Positions 16,590 to 25,904 of a stretch of DNA of 64,000 bases are shown in pieces. The stretch comes from Nitrobium sp046350935. Lineage in GTDB: Bacteria > Nitrospirota > Thermodesulfovibrionia > Thermodesulfovibrionales > Dissulfurispiraceae. The notes under the pieces are model-generated. The model had not been told where the DNA came from, searched no databases, and saw only the letters and a program-made list of their open reading frames with translations. The DNA lies in NCBI GenBank assembly GCA_046350935.1, contig JAXLZK010000017.1:1-64000 (forward strand). Direction: 5' to 3'. Every line of letters starts with the position of its first letter. Within the stretch, counting starts at the first letter, position 1. The position numbers were made by a program, and so were the translations under genes.

Positions 16590-16925
16590 GGTCTCCAGCG
16601 GGTATTCCGCCTTTCTCCAGGCGGCATATCCCCCTTTCAGCGCAGAAACCCGGGTGAAGCCGTGCTCCTTCAGTATCCCCGCCACACGGGCGCTGGTATG
16701 CTCCTCCTTTCACGTTCAGTACGCAACGATCTCCGCATCTCTCTCCAGGCCTTTCGCATAGTCCAGAAGTGCTTTTTCGTCATTCGGATCGACGTAGACC
16801 GCCCCCTTGATCTTGCGCGGGCTGGAGGCATACCCTGCAGGCTGGCGCACATCGATGAGGAAGACCGGCTCCCCCGCATCCATCTTCGCCTTCAACACAG
16901 CAACCTCCATACGCGGAATCTCCAT
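16584..16925 (-). CDS. Rhodanese-domain protein, probable selenoprotein with two in-frame UGA codons
   Basis: Translating through two TGA codons gives a complete 113-aa single rhodanese domain: VFLIDVRQPAGYASSP, IVAY-U-T-U-KEEHTSARVA, and GFTRVSALKGGYAAWRKAEYP. The TGAs (16716-16718 and 16710-16712) replace exactly the two Cys of the YCxCPxE active-site loop. The normal stop is TAA at 16584. ATG 16925 follows AAAGGAGGAGAGT. A hairpin with loop CGUGU begins about 20 nt after the second UGA, the position of a bacterial SECIS. Frames both sides of the TGAs are intact, against a pseudogene. Sulfur/selenium transfer is expected. Confidence 0.75.
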
Positions 16926-16968
16926 ACTCTCCTCCTCCTTTCGTAGTGCATGCAGGCAGTTACTCTTG

Positions 16969-16997
16969 ATAGTAAGGAGTTGCAGTGCGCTTGTCAA
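16969..16997 (-). promoter_or_regulatory. Promoter of the rhodanese selenoprotein gene
   Basis: TTGACA (16992-16997), 17-nt spacer, TACTAT (16969-16974) on the minus strand. Start would be near 16962. This makes the gene independent of the cobN operon upstream. Confidence 0.7.
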
Positions 16998-17090
16998 CTG
17001 AAGCATAAAGTTGGAATATACTACTTTTTTTAGATGCCTCTCCGAATACGCCTCCTCAGGCAGGAGACGAGGGAGTACCTTTCCCTGCTT

Positions 17091-20000
17091 TTACGCTCCC
17101 CTTCTCCTCCTCCATCCCAGGGCGAGCAGCAGCACCACACCGAGGAAACCCGCAATAAACAAATAGGGGATCGGCGCGGACGACGCCCCTGCCGTACCGA
17201 CTTCCTGCATCTCATACCCCTCGACTTTTCCGTCCTTGCCCTTCTCTTTCCCCTGTCCACCCGGTGCGCTTTGGGGAGCACGGAGCATCCTTCCCGCAAC
17301 AGACTTCTGCACGGAAGCGCCCCCGGCCGCCCTGCCGGAGCTCATTGCCGTGTTTCTTGCCGGGTTCTTCACCCTGTCGAGCGCCTTCAAGAGGTCCTGC
17401 GCATGGTTCCGAAGACCCGGGACCGAGAGGAGCACCGATGCGGTGAACCGGGTGAGAAGCGGGTTGTTGCAGGTATGGTCGCAGCAGGCAAGGCCCACGG
17501 CCTTCGCGGTCTCCGCGTACTCCTTCGAAAGGGTCTCAACGACCTCCCGGTCGGGTTTCCAGTATCCTTTTCTCACCGACTCGAGCATCCGCGCAACCAT
17601 CGACTGGTAGGCCCACCTGTTTTTCGCTTCTCCGAAAAGACGTTTGATATCCAAGCCGTTTTTGTCCAGGACGTAGGTTTCGTACATCTCATTCCATTTT
17701 GCCGCATCCACCGCTTCGGGCACCGTCACCTGCCAGCCCCAGAGGTGCTCGATGACCTGATGCATGAACTTCGCTCCCGCATACCCTTCCTTCATCATGC
17801 CCTTTATCCATTCAGGATTGAGATACCGCGTCCGCATCTCCCGGCCCATGGCTTTATCCAGGGCTTCCTGCTTCGGCAGTGCCGGATTGGAGATATCGGT
17901 GATGTAGACCTCGGGGGTCTTGCCGTCGAGGGCACGGATGGCCATGGCAGATCCCCCCAGGTACTGGAAGTAGTCGTCGTTGTCGAGGGTGGCGAAAAGG
18001 TTCCCCGAGCTGCTGTGGACCGCCATCCTGGACCCCGAGAGCGCCCGTTTGAAGAGCATGTCGTTGACTTCCTCACGGTCTCCCGCCGGACTATTTGCGG
18101 TGACACGCTCCCCCCAGAATCCCTGCCCGAAGGGATGCCCCATCCTTCTGAAATAGACATCGGACACCTGGCGCTCCTTGCTCCAGGTGTTGGACATCGT
18201 GATAACCGTATCGATGCCGGTGCCGTAGGAGCCGGGCTCCTCGGTGAAGATTCTGACAGAGGCAAGCCGTTCCGCCCTCTCTTCCTCAATACCCTTTTTG
18301 AGGAGCAGCTCTTTCGTCCTGCTTACATTTGCCCGGATAGCGTTGTCGTCCTCTTTCTGTTCCCGGGCGAGGCTGACGGCATTGTCGAGGAGCACCATGA
18401 GGTTGGGGAAAAGATCCCGGTAGAGCCCTGTCGGAAGAATGGTCACGTCGATCCGCTGCCTGCCCAGGTCACTGCGCGGAAGCGCCTCGACGCCGATCAC
18501 CCGCCCGCGCTCGTCCCACCGGGGCCTTATCCCCATGAGATGCATGATCTGGGACTCCATGACCCCTTCATGCCGGATGGTCTCGATAGCAAAAAGGTTC
18601 ATGGTAAGCTTATCGGGATAGACTCCGTGCCGTTTCCGGTACCCCTCCGTCAGTTCCTTCGCCAGCTTCGCCCCCATTGCATAGATGCCGGGGGTCGGAA
18701 TCTTGGTGGGATCAAAGGCATACGGGTTCTTCCCGGTGGGCAGGGAGTCGGGATTCCGCAGGGGGTCGTTCCCCTGTCCGGCAGGGACGTATCTGCCCGC
18801 CAGGGCATTGATGAACGCATCGAGCTCCTTCTCCCCGCTCTCCGCAATGCGCTTCCCGAGATCCGTCCGCCGCCTCTCCCTCTCCTCTCCGGTCAGCCCC
18901 TTTTCCAGGGCAAGCATCGCTTCCACTGTGGACTTCCGGGCGTGCTCATCGGGGGACTTGCCGAAGGTATGCAGCCCGAAGGGGGTCTGTTTTTCGGCGA
19001 TCTCCTTCAGATAGTGCTCGACCTCCTCCATTGCCTCATCGTCCGAGATTGCGGTGAGCCCCAGGTCCTTGAGCAGCCCCATTTTTTTCGCTGCATGGTT
19101 TATTTCCGCACGCTTCGCTTCCGCCACAGAGGGGCTCTTCTCCTTTGCCACCGTGTAATCGACGATAAGGTTGGCAAGCTCCCGGAGCTCCCGGTTCAAC
19201 CCGGCCCTGTCGAAGGGCGGCGTCATATGGCTTATGTTCACCGACATCCCCCGCCGCTTTGCCTGGAGCCCCTCCCCCACATTATCGACGATGTAGGGAT
19301 AGATATTCGGCATGTCCTGTATCAGCGCCTCCGCAGGGTCGTCGTCACCGAACCCCACCTCCTTGCCCGAAAGCCACTCGTGGGTGCCATGGGTGCCGAT
19401 ATGGGCCACGGCATCGGCCCCGAATTCGTTTTTCAGCCAGAGGTAAAAAGCGACATACTGGTGATGGGGGGGTGTTTTGGTGTCGTGGTACGCTTTCTTC
19501 ACGTCCTGCTCCACTCCCCTCGAGGGCTGGGGAGTAAAGAGGACATTCCCGTACCGGAGGGCGGGGAGGACAAAGAATTTCCTTCCCCGCTCGTCCTGCC
19601 ATACCATGACGGAGCTTTTTTCAGGAGGCCCCCAGCTCTTCAGGATCTCCTTTCTGAGTCCCTCCGGCAGTCTCCCGAACCACTGTGTATAGGTATCCAC
19701 CGGGAGGAGCACCGCCCTGCCGCTCCGTGCCAGCCTGTCGAGCTCCCCCTGCGCCCAATTGCCGAGATTCCGCGCGTAGATGAAAATATCGTTGAAAAGG
19801 GTCTGCTTGTCGAGATCCTCCCGCCCCGCGTCATATCCCTCGGCGAGGAGCCGCTTCCGTATTTCCCAGAGACTCTCGGGCAGGACATTGAGGTAGGAGG
19901 CCCCGATATTCTGCTTCCCCGGAGGATAATTGTAGTAGATAAGCGCAATCCTCTTCTCCCGGTTGGGTTTCTCCTGCAGCGCGACCCATGCCCTGATCCG

Positions 20001-21071
20001 AAGGACGAGGCGCTCAATCCGTCCGGGGAGGGGCATCTCTTCCACATACTCGACCCCTGTCCCGGGGTCTCGCATGGTCTCCTTCGTGGCAATCACCGTT
20101 GGCTGGATGATCCCCGCCATTTCGGGCTGCGCGATCTGCCAGGTACGCTCGATGATGTCGAGCCCCACCGGGGAACGCTCCCATTCCTCCCGCGACATGC
20201 GGTACAGCACGATGGCGTTGATCACCGGGACATTGAGCCTGCTCAACAGGGGGATGAGGGCGGCCGGCTTCACCCCTACCTTCATGCCCACCGCAACAAC
20301 CGCACTCACGCGGGATTCGCCTTTCCCGTTGAAGAAAAAACGCTCCACCGGGGCCTCGGGGGGGAACCCGAACACCGGCAGGACATTGAGCCCCTCGTCC
20401 TCGAGGCGTTTGATGAGAGCGTCGAGATAGGGCGACCGTCCCGGCTCGATGGTATTCCGGTAAAAGACGATCCCGACCCATGGTCTGTCGGGGCGGCAGG
20501 AAGGGCATGCCTTTGCATAGTCGTCGAAGTTTTCGAAGACCGCTCCCGTGGTATGCTCATAGATCCCGGACTCAGGGGGTTTCACCGGCGGAGCAGCGGG
20601 AACGCTGAAAGCGAAATCCTTCTTCAGGGCATAAAGGATCATATTCTTTATATTCCCCGCCCCTCCTGCGCCGTAATATTCGGAGATGCGCTCGTCGAGC
20701 CGGATGCCCATCTCCCGGTGGTCGGAGTCATAGGCCCCGCCCACGGCATACACTTTGCCCCCCTTTTTAATCACCTCCGCAAGCTCGGGAGCGAGGGCAT
20801 CGGAAAGCTCCCTTCCCATGATCAGGATAATCACCAGCTTCGACGCCTTCAGGGCGGACAGGTCGCGGCTGCGGATATCCCGGGAGGGGTAGGTATGGAA
20901 CACAACATGCTCCAGCTCCGGATGCTCTTTCTTTAATGTTTTGACCGCATCGAGGGTGGTCCGGGTGTAGGTATCGCCGAGCAGGAGACTCACCTCCAAA
21001 GACTCCGCATGGGCGGAAAGGGCAAAGAGGCAGGTGAGCACCAGGCCAAAGAGCAGCCTATTCAGGAACAT
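17091..21071 (-). CDS. CobN-like (HmuS-type) chelatase subunit, exported and membrane-anchored
   Basis: The 1326-aa protein has the CobN/magnesium-chelatase H-subunit architecture: GTHGTHEWLSGKEVGFGDDDPAEALI, QTPFGLHTFGKSPDEH, GSYGTGIDTVITMS, and DAAKWNEMYETYVLDKNG near the C-terminus. Unlike cytoplasmic CobN it begins with a signal peptide (residues 1-22, ending SAHA). It ends with one hydrophobic helix and RRRR, so the catalytic body should face the periplasm. It is the last gene of the cobalamin-riboswitch operon and overlaps the DUF2149 gene by 14 nt. Resemblance is to HmuS of Bacteroidetes heme loci. Insertion or removal of metal in a tetrapyrrole/corrinoid is expected, direction unknown. 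Confidence 0.85.
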   Translation of the reverse strand: MFLNRLLFGLVLTCLFALSAHAESLEVSLLLGDTYTRTTLDAVKTLKKEHPELEHVVFHTYPSRDIRSRDLSALKASKLVIILIMGRELSDALAPELAEVIKKGGKVYAVGGAYDSDHREMGIRLDERISEYYGAGGAGNIKNMILYALKKDFAFSVPAAPPVKPPESGIYEHTTGAVFENFDDYAKACPSCRPDRPWVGIVFYRNTIEPGRSPYLDALIKRLEDEGLNVLPVFGFPPEAPVERFFFNGKGESRVSAVVAVGMKVGVKPAALIPLLSRLNVPVINAIVLYRMSREEWERSPVGLDIIERTWQIAQPEMAGIIQPTVIATKETMRDPGTGVEYVEEMPLPGRIERLVLRIRAWVALQEKPNREKRIALIYYNYPPGKQNIGASYLNVLPESLWEIRKRLLAEGYDAGREDLDKQTLFNDIFIYARNLGNWAQGELDRLARSGRAVLLPVDTYTQWFGRLPEGLRKEILKSWGPPEKSSVMVWQDERGRKFFVLPALRYGNVLFTPQPSRGVEQDVKKAYHDTKTPPHHQYVAFYLWLKNEFGADAVAHIGTHGTHEWLSGKEVGFGDDDPAEALIQDMPNIYPYIVDNVGEGLQAKRRGMSVNISHMTPPFDRAGLNRELRELANLIVDYTVAKEKSPSVAEAKRAEINHAAKKMGLLKDLGLTAISDDEAMEEVEHYLKEIAEKQTPFGLHTFGKSPDEHARKSTVEAMLALEKGLTGEERERRRTDLGKRIAESGEKELDAFINALAGRYVPAGQGNDPLRNPDSLPTGKNPYAFDPTKIPTPGIYAMGAKLAKELTEGYRKRHGVYPDKLTMNLFAIETIRHEGVMESQIMHLMGIRPRWDERGRVIGVEALPRSDLGRQRIDVTILPTGLYRDLFPNLMVLLDNAVSLAREQKEDDNAIRANVSRTKELLLKKGIEEERAERLASVRIFTEEPGSYGTGIDTVITMSNTWSKERQVSDVYFRRMGHPFGQGFWGERVTANSPAGDREEVNDMLFKRALSGSRMAVHSSSGNLFATLDNDDYFQYLGGSAMAIRALDGKTPEVYITDISNPALPKQEALDKAMGREMRTRYLNPEWIKGMMKEGYAGAKFMHQVIEHLWGWQVTVPEAVDAAKWNEMYETYVLDKNGLDIKRLFGEAKNRWAYQSMVARMLESVRKGYWKPDREVVETLSKEYAETAKAVGLACCDHTCNNPLLTRFTASVLLSVPGLRNHAQDLLKALDRVKNPARNTAMSSGRAAGGASVQKSVAGRMLRAPQSAPGGQGKEKGKDGKVEGYEMQEVGTAGASSAPIPYLFIAGFLGVVLLLALGWRRRRGA

Positions 21072-21396
21072 AGACCATCCTCCCGTCCTTGAGCTGGTAT
21101 GCGGTCCCGAGCCGCACCCCTTCGCCGCCCATTTTTTTATCCGTCACCTTCCGCACCTTGATCTCCTTTCCCTTCTTGGTGATGATCTCCACCGTACCGT
21201 CGGCGTTCTTCTTCGTGATGGTCATCTCGGACCGGGGGTTCAGCATATCGAGCATGTTATGTGCCATGAAGAGGGCTATCATCATGCTTACGATAAAGAC
21301 AACGCTCGCATCAAAAAGGTTCGCAACCCCCGCAATGGGGTCCTCCAGAGGCTGCTCGTATCGCTCAAACCGTCTCCGTCTCTTCAGAAACCTCAT
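21058..21396 (-). CDS. DUF2149 membrane protein
   Basis: The 112-aa protein has one N-terminal transmembrane helix (VVFIVSMMIALFMAHNML) after a basic RRRRF segment. An exposed domain follows with TVEIITKKGKEIKVRKVTDKK and GVRLGTAYQLKDGRMVYVPE. This ExbD-like layout is typical of DUF2149 proteins that accompany MotA/TolQ/ExbB-like proteins in hmu-type operons. ATG 21396 follows AAGGAGGTGTACG and the gene overlaps both neighbours. It probably forms an energised complex with the ExbB-like protein that drives the CobN-like protein. Confidence 0.78.
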   Translation of the reverse strand: MRFLKRRRRFERYEQPLEDPIAGVANLFDASVVFIVSMMIALFMAHNMLDMLNPRSEMTITKKNADGTVEIITKKGKEIKVRKVTDKKMGGEGVRLGTAYQLKDGRMVYVPE

Positions 21397-22013
21397 CGTA
21401 CACCTCCTTGTCGTTTCCTTCCACCGCGGCTGTCGCGACGCTCCCCCGGGTTGCTCCGAGGGCAAGCTCGGTAAGGTATTCCATCTCCCGCATATCCGCG
21501 CGCACCCACTTCTCCCGCGCCAGCGACATGAGATAGGCGATGATCCCGCAGGCCAGACCCACAACGGTCGCGGTAAACGCCGTGACCATGCTCCCCGCCA
21601 TTTTGGGCATGTCCCCCTGGGCGAGGGCGGAGAGGGAGATCCCCATGGGGATCAGGGTCCCCATGAGGCCGAGGGCGGGTCCGACCCGGATGGCGAAGCG
21701 CACCCGGTCGAGGGACTTCACCAGCTCAAGCTCCGCCATTTGAAGGAGNNNNNNNNNNNNNNNNNNNTTCCAGCTTCACTCCGAGGAGAGACACGGTCCC
21801 TGCGCCGGAGGAGCGGGTCTCCTTTTCCAGCGCCTCCCGGTACGCATCCACAGAAAAGGAGACACTCCGCCTGCGCTCGATCCATTCGCGGAGGAACCCT
21901 CCGAGAGCGATAATCATCCAGAAGGTAAGCAGGACGAGCCCCGCCACGACCGGAAAGAAGAGAGCAGAGGAAATGATATAGAGAAAGGTTTCAAGACCTG
22001 CAAGGATATTCAT
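21365..22013 (-). CDS. MotA/TolQ/ExbB proton-channel family protein (assembly gap inside)
   Basis: The gene is interrupted by 19 N (21749-21767), and the two sides lie in different frames, so the gap length is not exact. The N-terminal piece (from 22013) has a membrane helix (FFPVVAGLVLLTFWMIIAL). The C-terminal piece has the ExbB-type core RVGPALGLMGTLIPMGISLSALAQGD and FTATVVGLACGIIAYLMS. The family couples proton flow to a partner; here DUF2149 (overlapping) is the natural partner. It is a second proton-channel pair in this operon, distinct from the ExbB/ExbD at 26.7-27.5 kb. Confidence 0.8.
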
Positions 22014-22756
22014 CGTCCCCCTCCCTGCCGTGCAAAAAGGAGATATCCCGCCATGAACGCGGCGGAAAGCACGACCGCCACCCCGAGCATATCGCCGGCC
22101 GGGAAACCGCTGCCTTCATTGACAAAGGAGGAGTAGATGCCCCGCGCCTCCTCGATCTTTGCAGGCAGGTACAGGGAGGTGATGAAATAGATGCCGATCC
22201 CGGTCATCCCCACCCCGAGCCCCGTCCCTGACCGTCCGCCCTGCCGGAGACGCACCCCCTTCGAGAGGGCAAGAGAGAGGATGGCGAAGGTGCTCCCCAG
22301 CAGGAGGCCCACCAGAGCAGGGGGAAGGGAGAGAACGCTCAGCGCCGACCAGGTGGAGAAGGTCATGGCGGTGAGGCATACCGGGCAGGGGATGAGCAGG
22401 AGCAGGACCGGTCGGAGCATACGGTTTGCAGCGCCCGCAGGGGGAGCGACCTCCTTGCCCAGCCTTTCCGATGTCTCATGTTTACGAGTGCGCACCAAGC
22501 TTATTCCCCAGGCGATCATCCCCGCCGCCATCAGGGCGTGGAGGTACGGCCCCCGTTTGAGGGCCGGCTCCAGCAGTTCCATGATCCATCCCGAAAAGAC
22601 GGCAAGGAGCACAAAGAGAGCAAGATACGACAACAACACGGCATACATGCCTTTCCCTGTGATCCTGCCGAAGCCGAGGCCGAAGCCAACCTTTACCGAG
22701 AAAATCCCGAGACTGAAGAGCATGCCGCCGATCCAGAGAATGATGTTCAGATCCAT
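22010..22756 (-). CDS. DUF2162 putative transporter
   Basis: The 248-aa integral membrane protein has about six to seven helices. A central LIPCPVCLTAMTFSTWSAL segment carries a conserved CPVC pair. This matches DUF2162 proteins found with CobN-like/HmuS proteins. ATG 22756 follows GAGGGGAAAC. It ends with a 4-nt overlap into the ExbB-like gene. It may be the inner-membrane passage for the released metal or corrinoid, though no substrate can be read from the sequence. Confidence 0.72.
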   Translation of the reverse strand: MDLNIILWIGGMLFSLGIFSVKVGFGLGFGRITGKGMYAVLLSYLALFVLLAVFSGWIMELLEPALKRGPYLHALMAAGMIAWGISLVRTRKHETSERLGKEVAPPAGAANRMLRPVLLLLIPCPVCLTAMTFSTWSALSVLSLPPALVGLLLGSTFAILSLALSKGVRLRQGGRSGTGLGVGMTGIGIYFITSLYLPAKIEEARGIYSSFVNEGSGFPAGDMLGVAVVLSAAFMAGYLLFARQGGGR

Positions 22757-22764
22757 GTTTCCCC

Positions 22765-23679
22765 TCACTTCCCTGCTTTTGCCTGTTTGCACGCCTGCCG
22801 GCTGTCGGCGCCCTTCGCGGGGAGCGTGAAGCCGTTCTGCTTTTCGAGGGCGACCAGCACCGCCTCGTACACCGCCTTCCCGATGAGCTCCCCGATCTTG
22901 CTGTGCCCGCCGGTCTGCGTCACCACCGGTCCCGTCTTCCCCGATACCACAATGATGCTGTCGGTACCCGTTCCGGTCGCCTGCACCCCTTTTGTATAGC
23001 TGCTGGGCACCCTGAGGTCCTGGAAAGCCGCGGTCTTGGCCTCGGTGGCGGTGATGATCGCCCGGGCCATGGCGCCGTCAGTAAGCCGCGCATCGGTCAG
23101 GACAAGGATGTTGACCGTACCCTTCGGATCCTCTCCTCCCTCGACATATGCGCCCTCGTCAACCCCCGTCCTCAGGGCATTGGTCTCCGCCCCTGCCGTC
23201 ACCAGCACCGTGACGGTAAAGGGCTTGAAGACTTTGGTAACTACTGCAAGATTGTCCATATCCGCGGCGGTGCCGGTCTGGGCGATGGCATCGGGGGATA
23301 TCCCGAGCTGCCGGGCGATCCTCTCCCGGATATTTCTCAGGTAGACCTTGCCGCCCACCTCATGCTCCGTCTTCAGCACCTGGCACATCGAGAACCACAA
23401 TTGCGGCTGCGCCGCGTGGTTTACGACTGCCAGGGCGTCGACCCATCCATCCGTCGTCGAAAGGACCCGCCTTTTCTCCGGGAAATGGACGACCAGGCTC
23501 TTTTCCCACATGCCGTCCCTCTCGGATTTCATCACCTCCGCTTTCGAAAAAAGGCCCTGAGGCAGGGGAATCTCCCCTGCCTCCAGGGTAAAGGAGGAAG
23601 TGGCAATGAAAGAGAAACAAAGGACGAGAGAGAGCAGCCAATACGCGGAAACAGCAGGTATCCTGAATATTTTTTTCAT
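22765..23679 (-). CDS. cbiZ: Adenosylcobinamide amidohydrolase, exported form
   Basis: The 304-aa protein has CbiZ motifs: TGTAADMDNLAVV, VTAGAETNALRTG, GTVNILVLTDARLTDGAM, TGTGTDSIIVVSG and GGHSKIGELIGKAVYEAV. CbiZ cleaves the aminopropanol arm from (pseudo)cobinamide/cobamide to give cobyric acid, allowing lower-ligand remodelling. Uniquely, residues 1-35 form a clear signal peptide (AYWLLSLVLCFSFIATSS, then LEAGE), predicting periplasmic location whereas CbiZ is normally cytoplasmic. It lies between the TonB receptor and DUF2162 in the B12-riboswitch operon. Family call strong; export inferred from the N-terminus. Confidence 0.88.
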   Translation of the reverse strand: MKKIFRIPAVSAYWLLSLVLCFSFIATSSFTLEAGEIPLPQGLFSKAEVMKSERDGMWEKSLVVHFPEKRRVLSTTDGWVDALAVVNHAAQPQLWFSMCQVLKTEHEVGGKVYLRNIRERIARQLGISPDAIAQTGTAADMDNLAVVTKVFKPFTVTVLVTAGAETNALRTGVDEGAYVEGGEDPKGTVNILVLTDARLTDGAMARAIITATEAKTAAFQDLRVPSSYTKGVQATGTGTDSIIVVSGKTGPVVTQTGGHSKIGELIGKAVYEAVLVALEKQNGFTLPAKGADSRQACKQAKAGK

Positions 23680-23715
23680 GACGTTATTTCTCCTTGCTTT
23701 ATTGAGTGCAACGCA

Positions 23716-25530
23716 TTAAAACCGGACCGACAGGCCGCCGAATATCTCCACAGGGGGCATGGGGTAGAAAGACCCGTCCTGGCTGAAGAGGTTGTATTTC
23801 TTGTTAAACAGGTTCTTCCCGATGAGGAAGACCTCGCTCTTCGCCTTCCCCCCGAACAGCTTCAGCTCCTGGCTCACCTTCCCGTTCGTCACCCCGTAGC
23901 TCCAGGAGGCGGGCTGGGATCCATACCCCATGTAGTACGATACATACTGCTCTTCGAGCGACGCCGTAAAACCTCCCGGGGTCTTGTAGACGATGTCTCC
24001 CTTGACCGTGTGCCGCGGCATGAAGGTTATTTTCTGTCCGGTGCGAGTATTCGTGGGGTCCTGGTAATAGTAGCTCGCGAACAGGGTGATACGGCCCAGG
24101 GCAAAATCGGCATTCACTTCCACTCCCCGTATGCGCGCTTCGGCGATGTTCGTGGGCATCCACTTGCCCGAAGCATCGGGCGCCCACTGGATAAGGTCCT
24201 CCACCTCCTTGTGGAACACCAGCGCCTTTGCCGTAAGTCCTTTCAATACCTTCTGCTCGACGGACAGCTCATACTCGGTGGACTTCTCCGGCTTGAGGGA
24301 GGGGTTGCCCGCTGCAAAGCCCGAATCGGGCCAGTACAGGTCATTGAAGGTCGGGATCCGGTATCCCATCCCGGCCGCTCCCCGCAGGATCGTATTCTCA
24401 AGAGGCCGGTAGAGCACCGATACCCGGGGAGTAAAACGGGACCCCTCGTCGAAATCGTCATACCGCACCCCGGCGGTGAGGGTCGCGTTCTTCAGAAACG
24501 TAAATTCGTCCTGCACGAAGACGCCCTTGCGCGTCCGCTCGCGCTCCCCGATCTGCGTTCCTTCGGCCTTCTCGGGGATCAGCTCGACCCCGGAGGTCAC
24601 CGCATGGGCATTCCCAATGAAGAGAGTGTGCTGGAGGGCGCCCCCGGTGAGGGTCGTCTCGATGGTACTGGCCGACCAGGGGGATAAGGAGAAGAGCTCC
24701 GCATAGTGGCGGTAGAGGTCGAGGCGGAACGTCTTGAAGTTCACCGTAGCCCCCAGGAAGGAGTTGATGTCCCGCTGCCTGCTGGTGGGGGTGGGAAACG
24801 TAGCCGACCCCGGCACACCCGCGCTCCGGTAGCCGTAGTCGGCATTCAGCGTTATCGTCGCCTCGTTGGAAAAGGCATAGGAGAGCTTCCCGTTCACCCC
24901 CCAGAGATCATAGTCGGTATTCTCCCGGAAACCGTTGGATTCTTCCTTTGTCGCACCGAGGACGAACCCGAGCTTCCCCGTCCTCCCGGAGGTGCTGAGG
25001 GTGGAATTCCAGGTATCGTGGCTTCCGTAATACGCGGAGAGGGTCGTTTCGGGCGTATCGGGAATCTTCGTGATGATGTTGATGACGCCCCCCATCGCCT
25101 CGGCTCCGTACAGGGCCGACGAGGCGCCCCTTAGCACTTCGATGCGCTCGATTGTTTCGAGGGGGACAAGCAGGTTGTTCAGGTCGAAGTACCCCGATGT
25201 GGGGGAGTTAAGCCGCTTTCCGTCAATAAGGACGAGCACCTGCCCGGCGGTAGACCCCCGCAGGGAGGGGGAGGCAAGGGATCCCCGGTTTCCGTAGGTG
25301 GTGATGCTAAGACCGGGCACTTCGTTCAACACTTCCTTCACGGTACGGTAACTGCGGTTTTTGATCTCCTGGCCGGTGATGACGGTGACGTCCTCGGCGA
25401 TCTCTTCCGGAGACCTCTCGGTGCGTGTCGCCGTGACGACCACTTCTTTCACTTTGTGCGCTTCTTCGGAAAAGGCGGGAGCAAGGGGGAACAAGAGTGC
25501 GAAGAGCGCGAAAAGAGCAACTTTATTCAT
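23716..25530 (-). CDS. TonB-dependent receptor, BtuB-like
   Basis: The 604-aa outer-membrane receptor has a signal peptide (LFALFALLFPLAPAFS), TonB box-like EVVVTATRTERS, and a plug domain (VTVITGQEIKNRSYRTV, LRGSTAGQVLVLIDGKR, IERIEVLRGASSALYGAEAMGGVINIIT). A 22-strand barrel ends in the terminal Phe (LSVRF). Length and plug resemble BtuB. The cobalamin riboswitch upstream and CbiZ downstream make corrinoids the likely ligand; heme is an alternative because the downstream genes resemble an hmu module. The 143-nt space before it holds no gene. Confidence 0.9.
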   Translation of the reverse strand: MNKVALFALFALLFPLAPAFSEEAHKVKEVVVTATRTERSPEEIAEDVTVITGQEIKNRSYRTVKEVLNEVPGLSITTYGNRGSLASPSLRGSTAGQVLVLIDGKRLNSPTSGYFDLNNLLVPLETIERIEVLRGASSALYGAEAMGGVINIITKIPDTPETTLSAYYGSHDTWNSTLSTSGRTGKLGFVLGATKEESNGFRENTDYDLWGVNGKLSYAFSNEATITLNADYGYRSAGVPGSATFPTPTSRQRDINSFLGATVNFKTFRLDLYRHYAELFSLSPWSASTIETTLTGGALQHTLFIGNAHAVTSGVELIPEKAEGTQIGERERTRKGVFVQDEFTFLKNATLTAGVRYDDFDEGSRFTPRVSVLYRPLENTILRGAAGMGYRIPTFNDLYWPDSGFAAGNPSLKPEKSTEYELSVEQKVLKGLTAKALVFHKEVEDLIQWAPDASGKWMPTNIAEARIRGVEVNADFALGRITLFASYYYQDPTNTRTGQKITFMPRHTVKGDIVYKTPGGFTASLEEQYVSYYMGYGSQPASWSYGVTNGKVSQELKLFGGKAKSEVFLIGKNLFNKKYNLFSQDGSFYPMPPVEIFGGLSVRF

Positions 25531-25673
25531 GCATATCCTCCCGGTACTTATTCATTTGCCTCTGCAGCGGGGCAAGGGTACCGCCCATTGCGGGGCGGCA
25601 ATGCAACAGTTCCGGGATTCGAAATCCTCTCTCTTTGCAGCGCTCGGAGCGCTTTACAGCGGCATCTATTTCA

Positions 25674-25892
25674 CTACGATATCTGCATTGCCTGCACTGC
25701 CTCTTCCGTCACCTCCCCTTTTCTGTCTATGCGCTGCACATAGCCGCATTTCGGGCATTTGATCTCCACCACTTCCACTTCGCCCTTCATGAGGAGCCGG
25801 TTGCATTTCCTGCAGCGGATCTCTTTCATATGCCGGTCCCTGTTTCGGCTCGTACACGGGCTCATGTCTTCTCTTCTGGTCTCGTCTTTCAT
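25674..25892 (-). CDS. Small Com-like zinc-ribbon protein
   Basis: The 72-aa protein has two CxxC knuckles (IRCRKCNRLL and IKCPKCGYVQR), like Mu Com-type zinc ribbons. ATG 25892 lies 12 nt after the tonB stop behind a G-rich RBS; an in-frame ATG at 25829 (MKEIRCRKC) would give the usual short form. It sits between tonB and the receptor gene in the B12 operon. Function is unknown; a metal-binding or RNA-binding regulatory role is possible. Confidence 0.65.
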   Translation of the reverse strand: MKDETRREDMSPCTSRNRDRHMKEIRCRKCNRLLMKGEVEVVEIKCPKCGYVQRIDRKGEVTEEAVQAMQIS

Positions 25893-25904
25893 CAAATCCC
25901 CCCC

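Noticed and set aside
16584..16925. Rhodanese gene as a simple pseudogene with premature stops
   Set aside because: Both stops are TGA, sit exactly on the two active-site Cys positions, and the rest of the frame, RBS and promoter are intact; random decay would not place them so.
17034..20936. 1300-codon plus-strand frame opposite cobN
   Set aside because: It is antisense to a protein with clear CobN motifs over its full length; high GC keeps the opposite frame open. The translation is Pro/His/Arg-rich without domains.
25531..25673. Second cobalamin riboswitch before the TonB receptor
   Set aside because: GC-rich with some complementarity but none of the conserved B12-box blocks.
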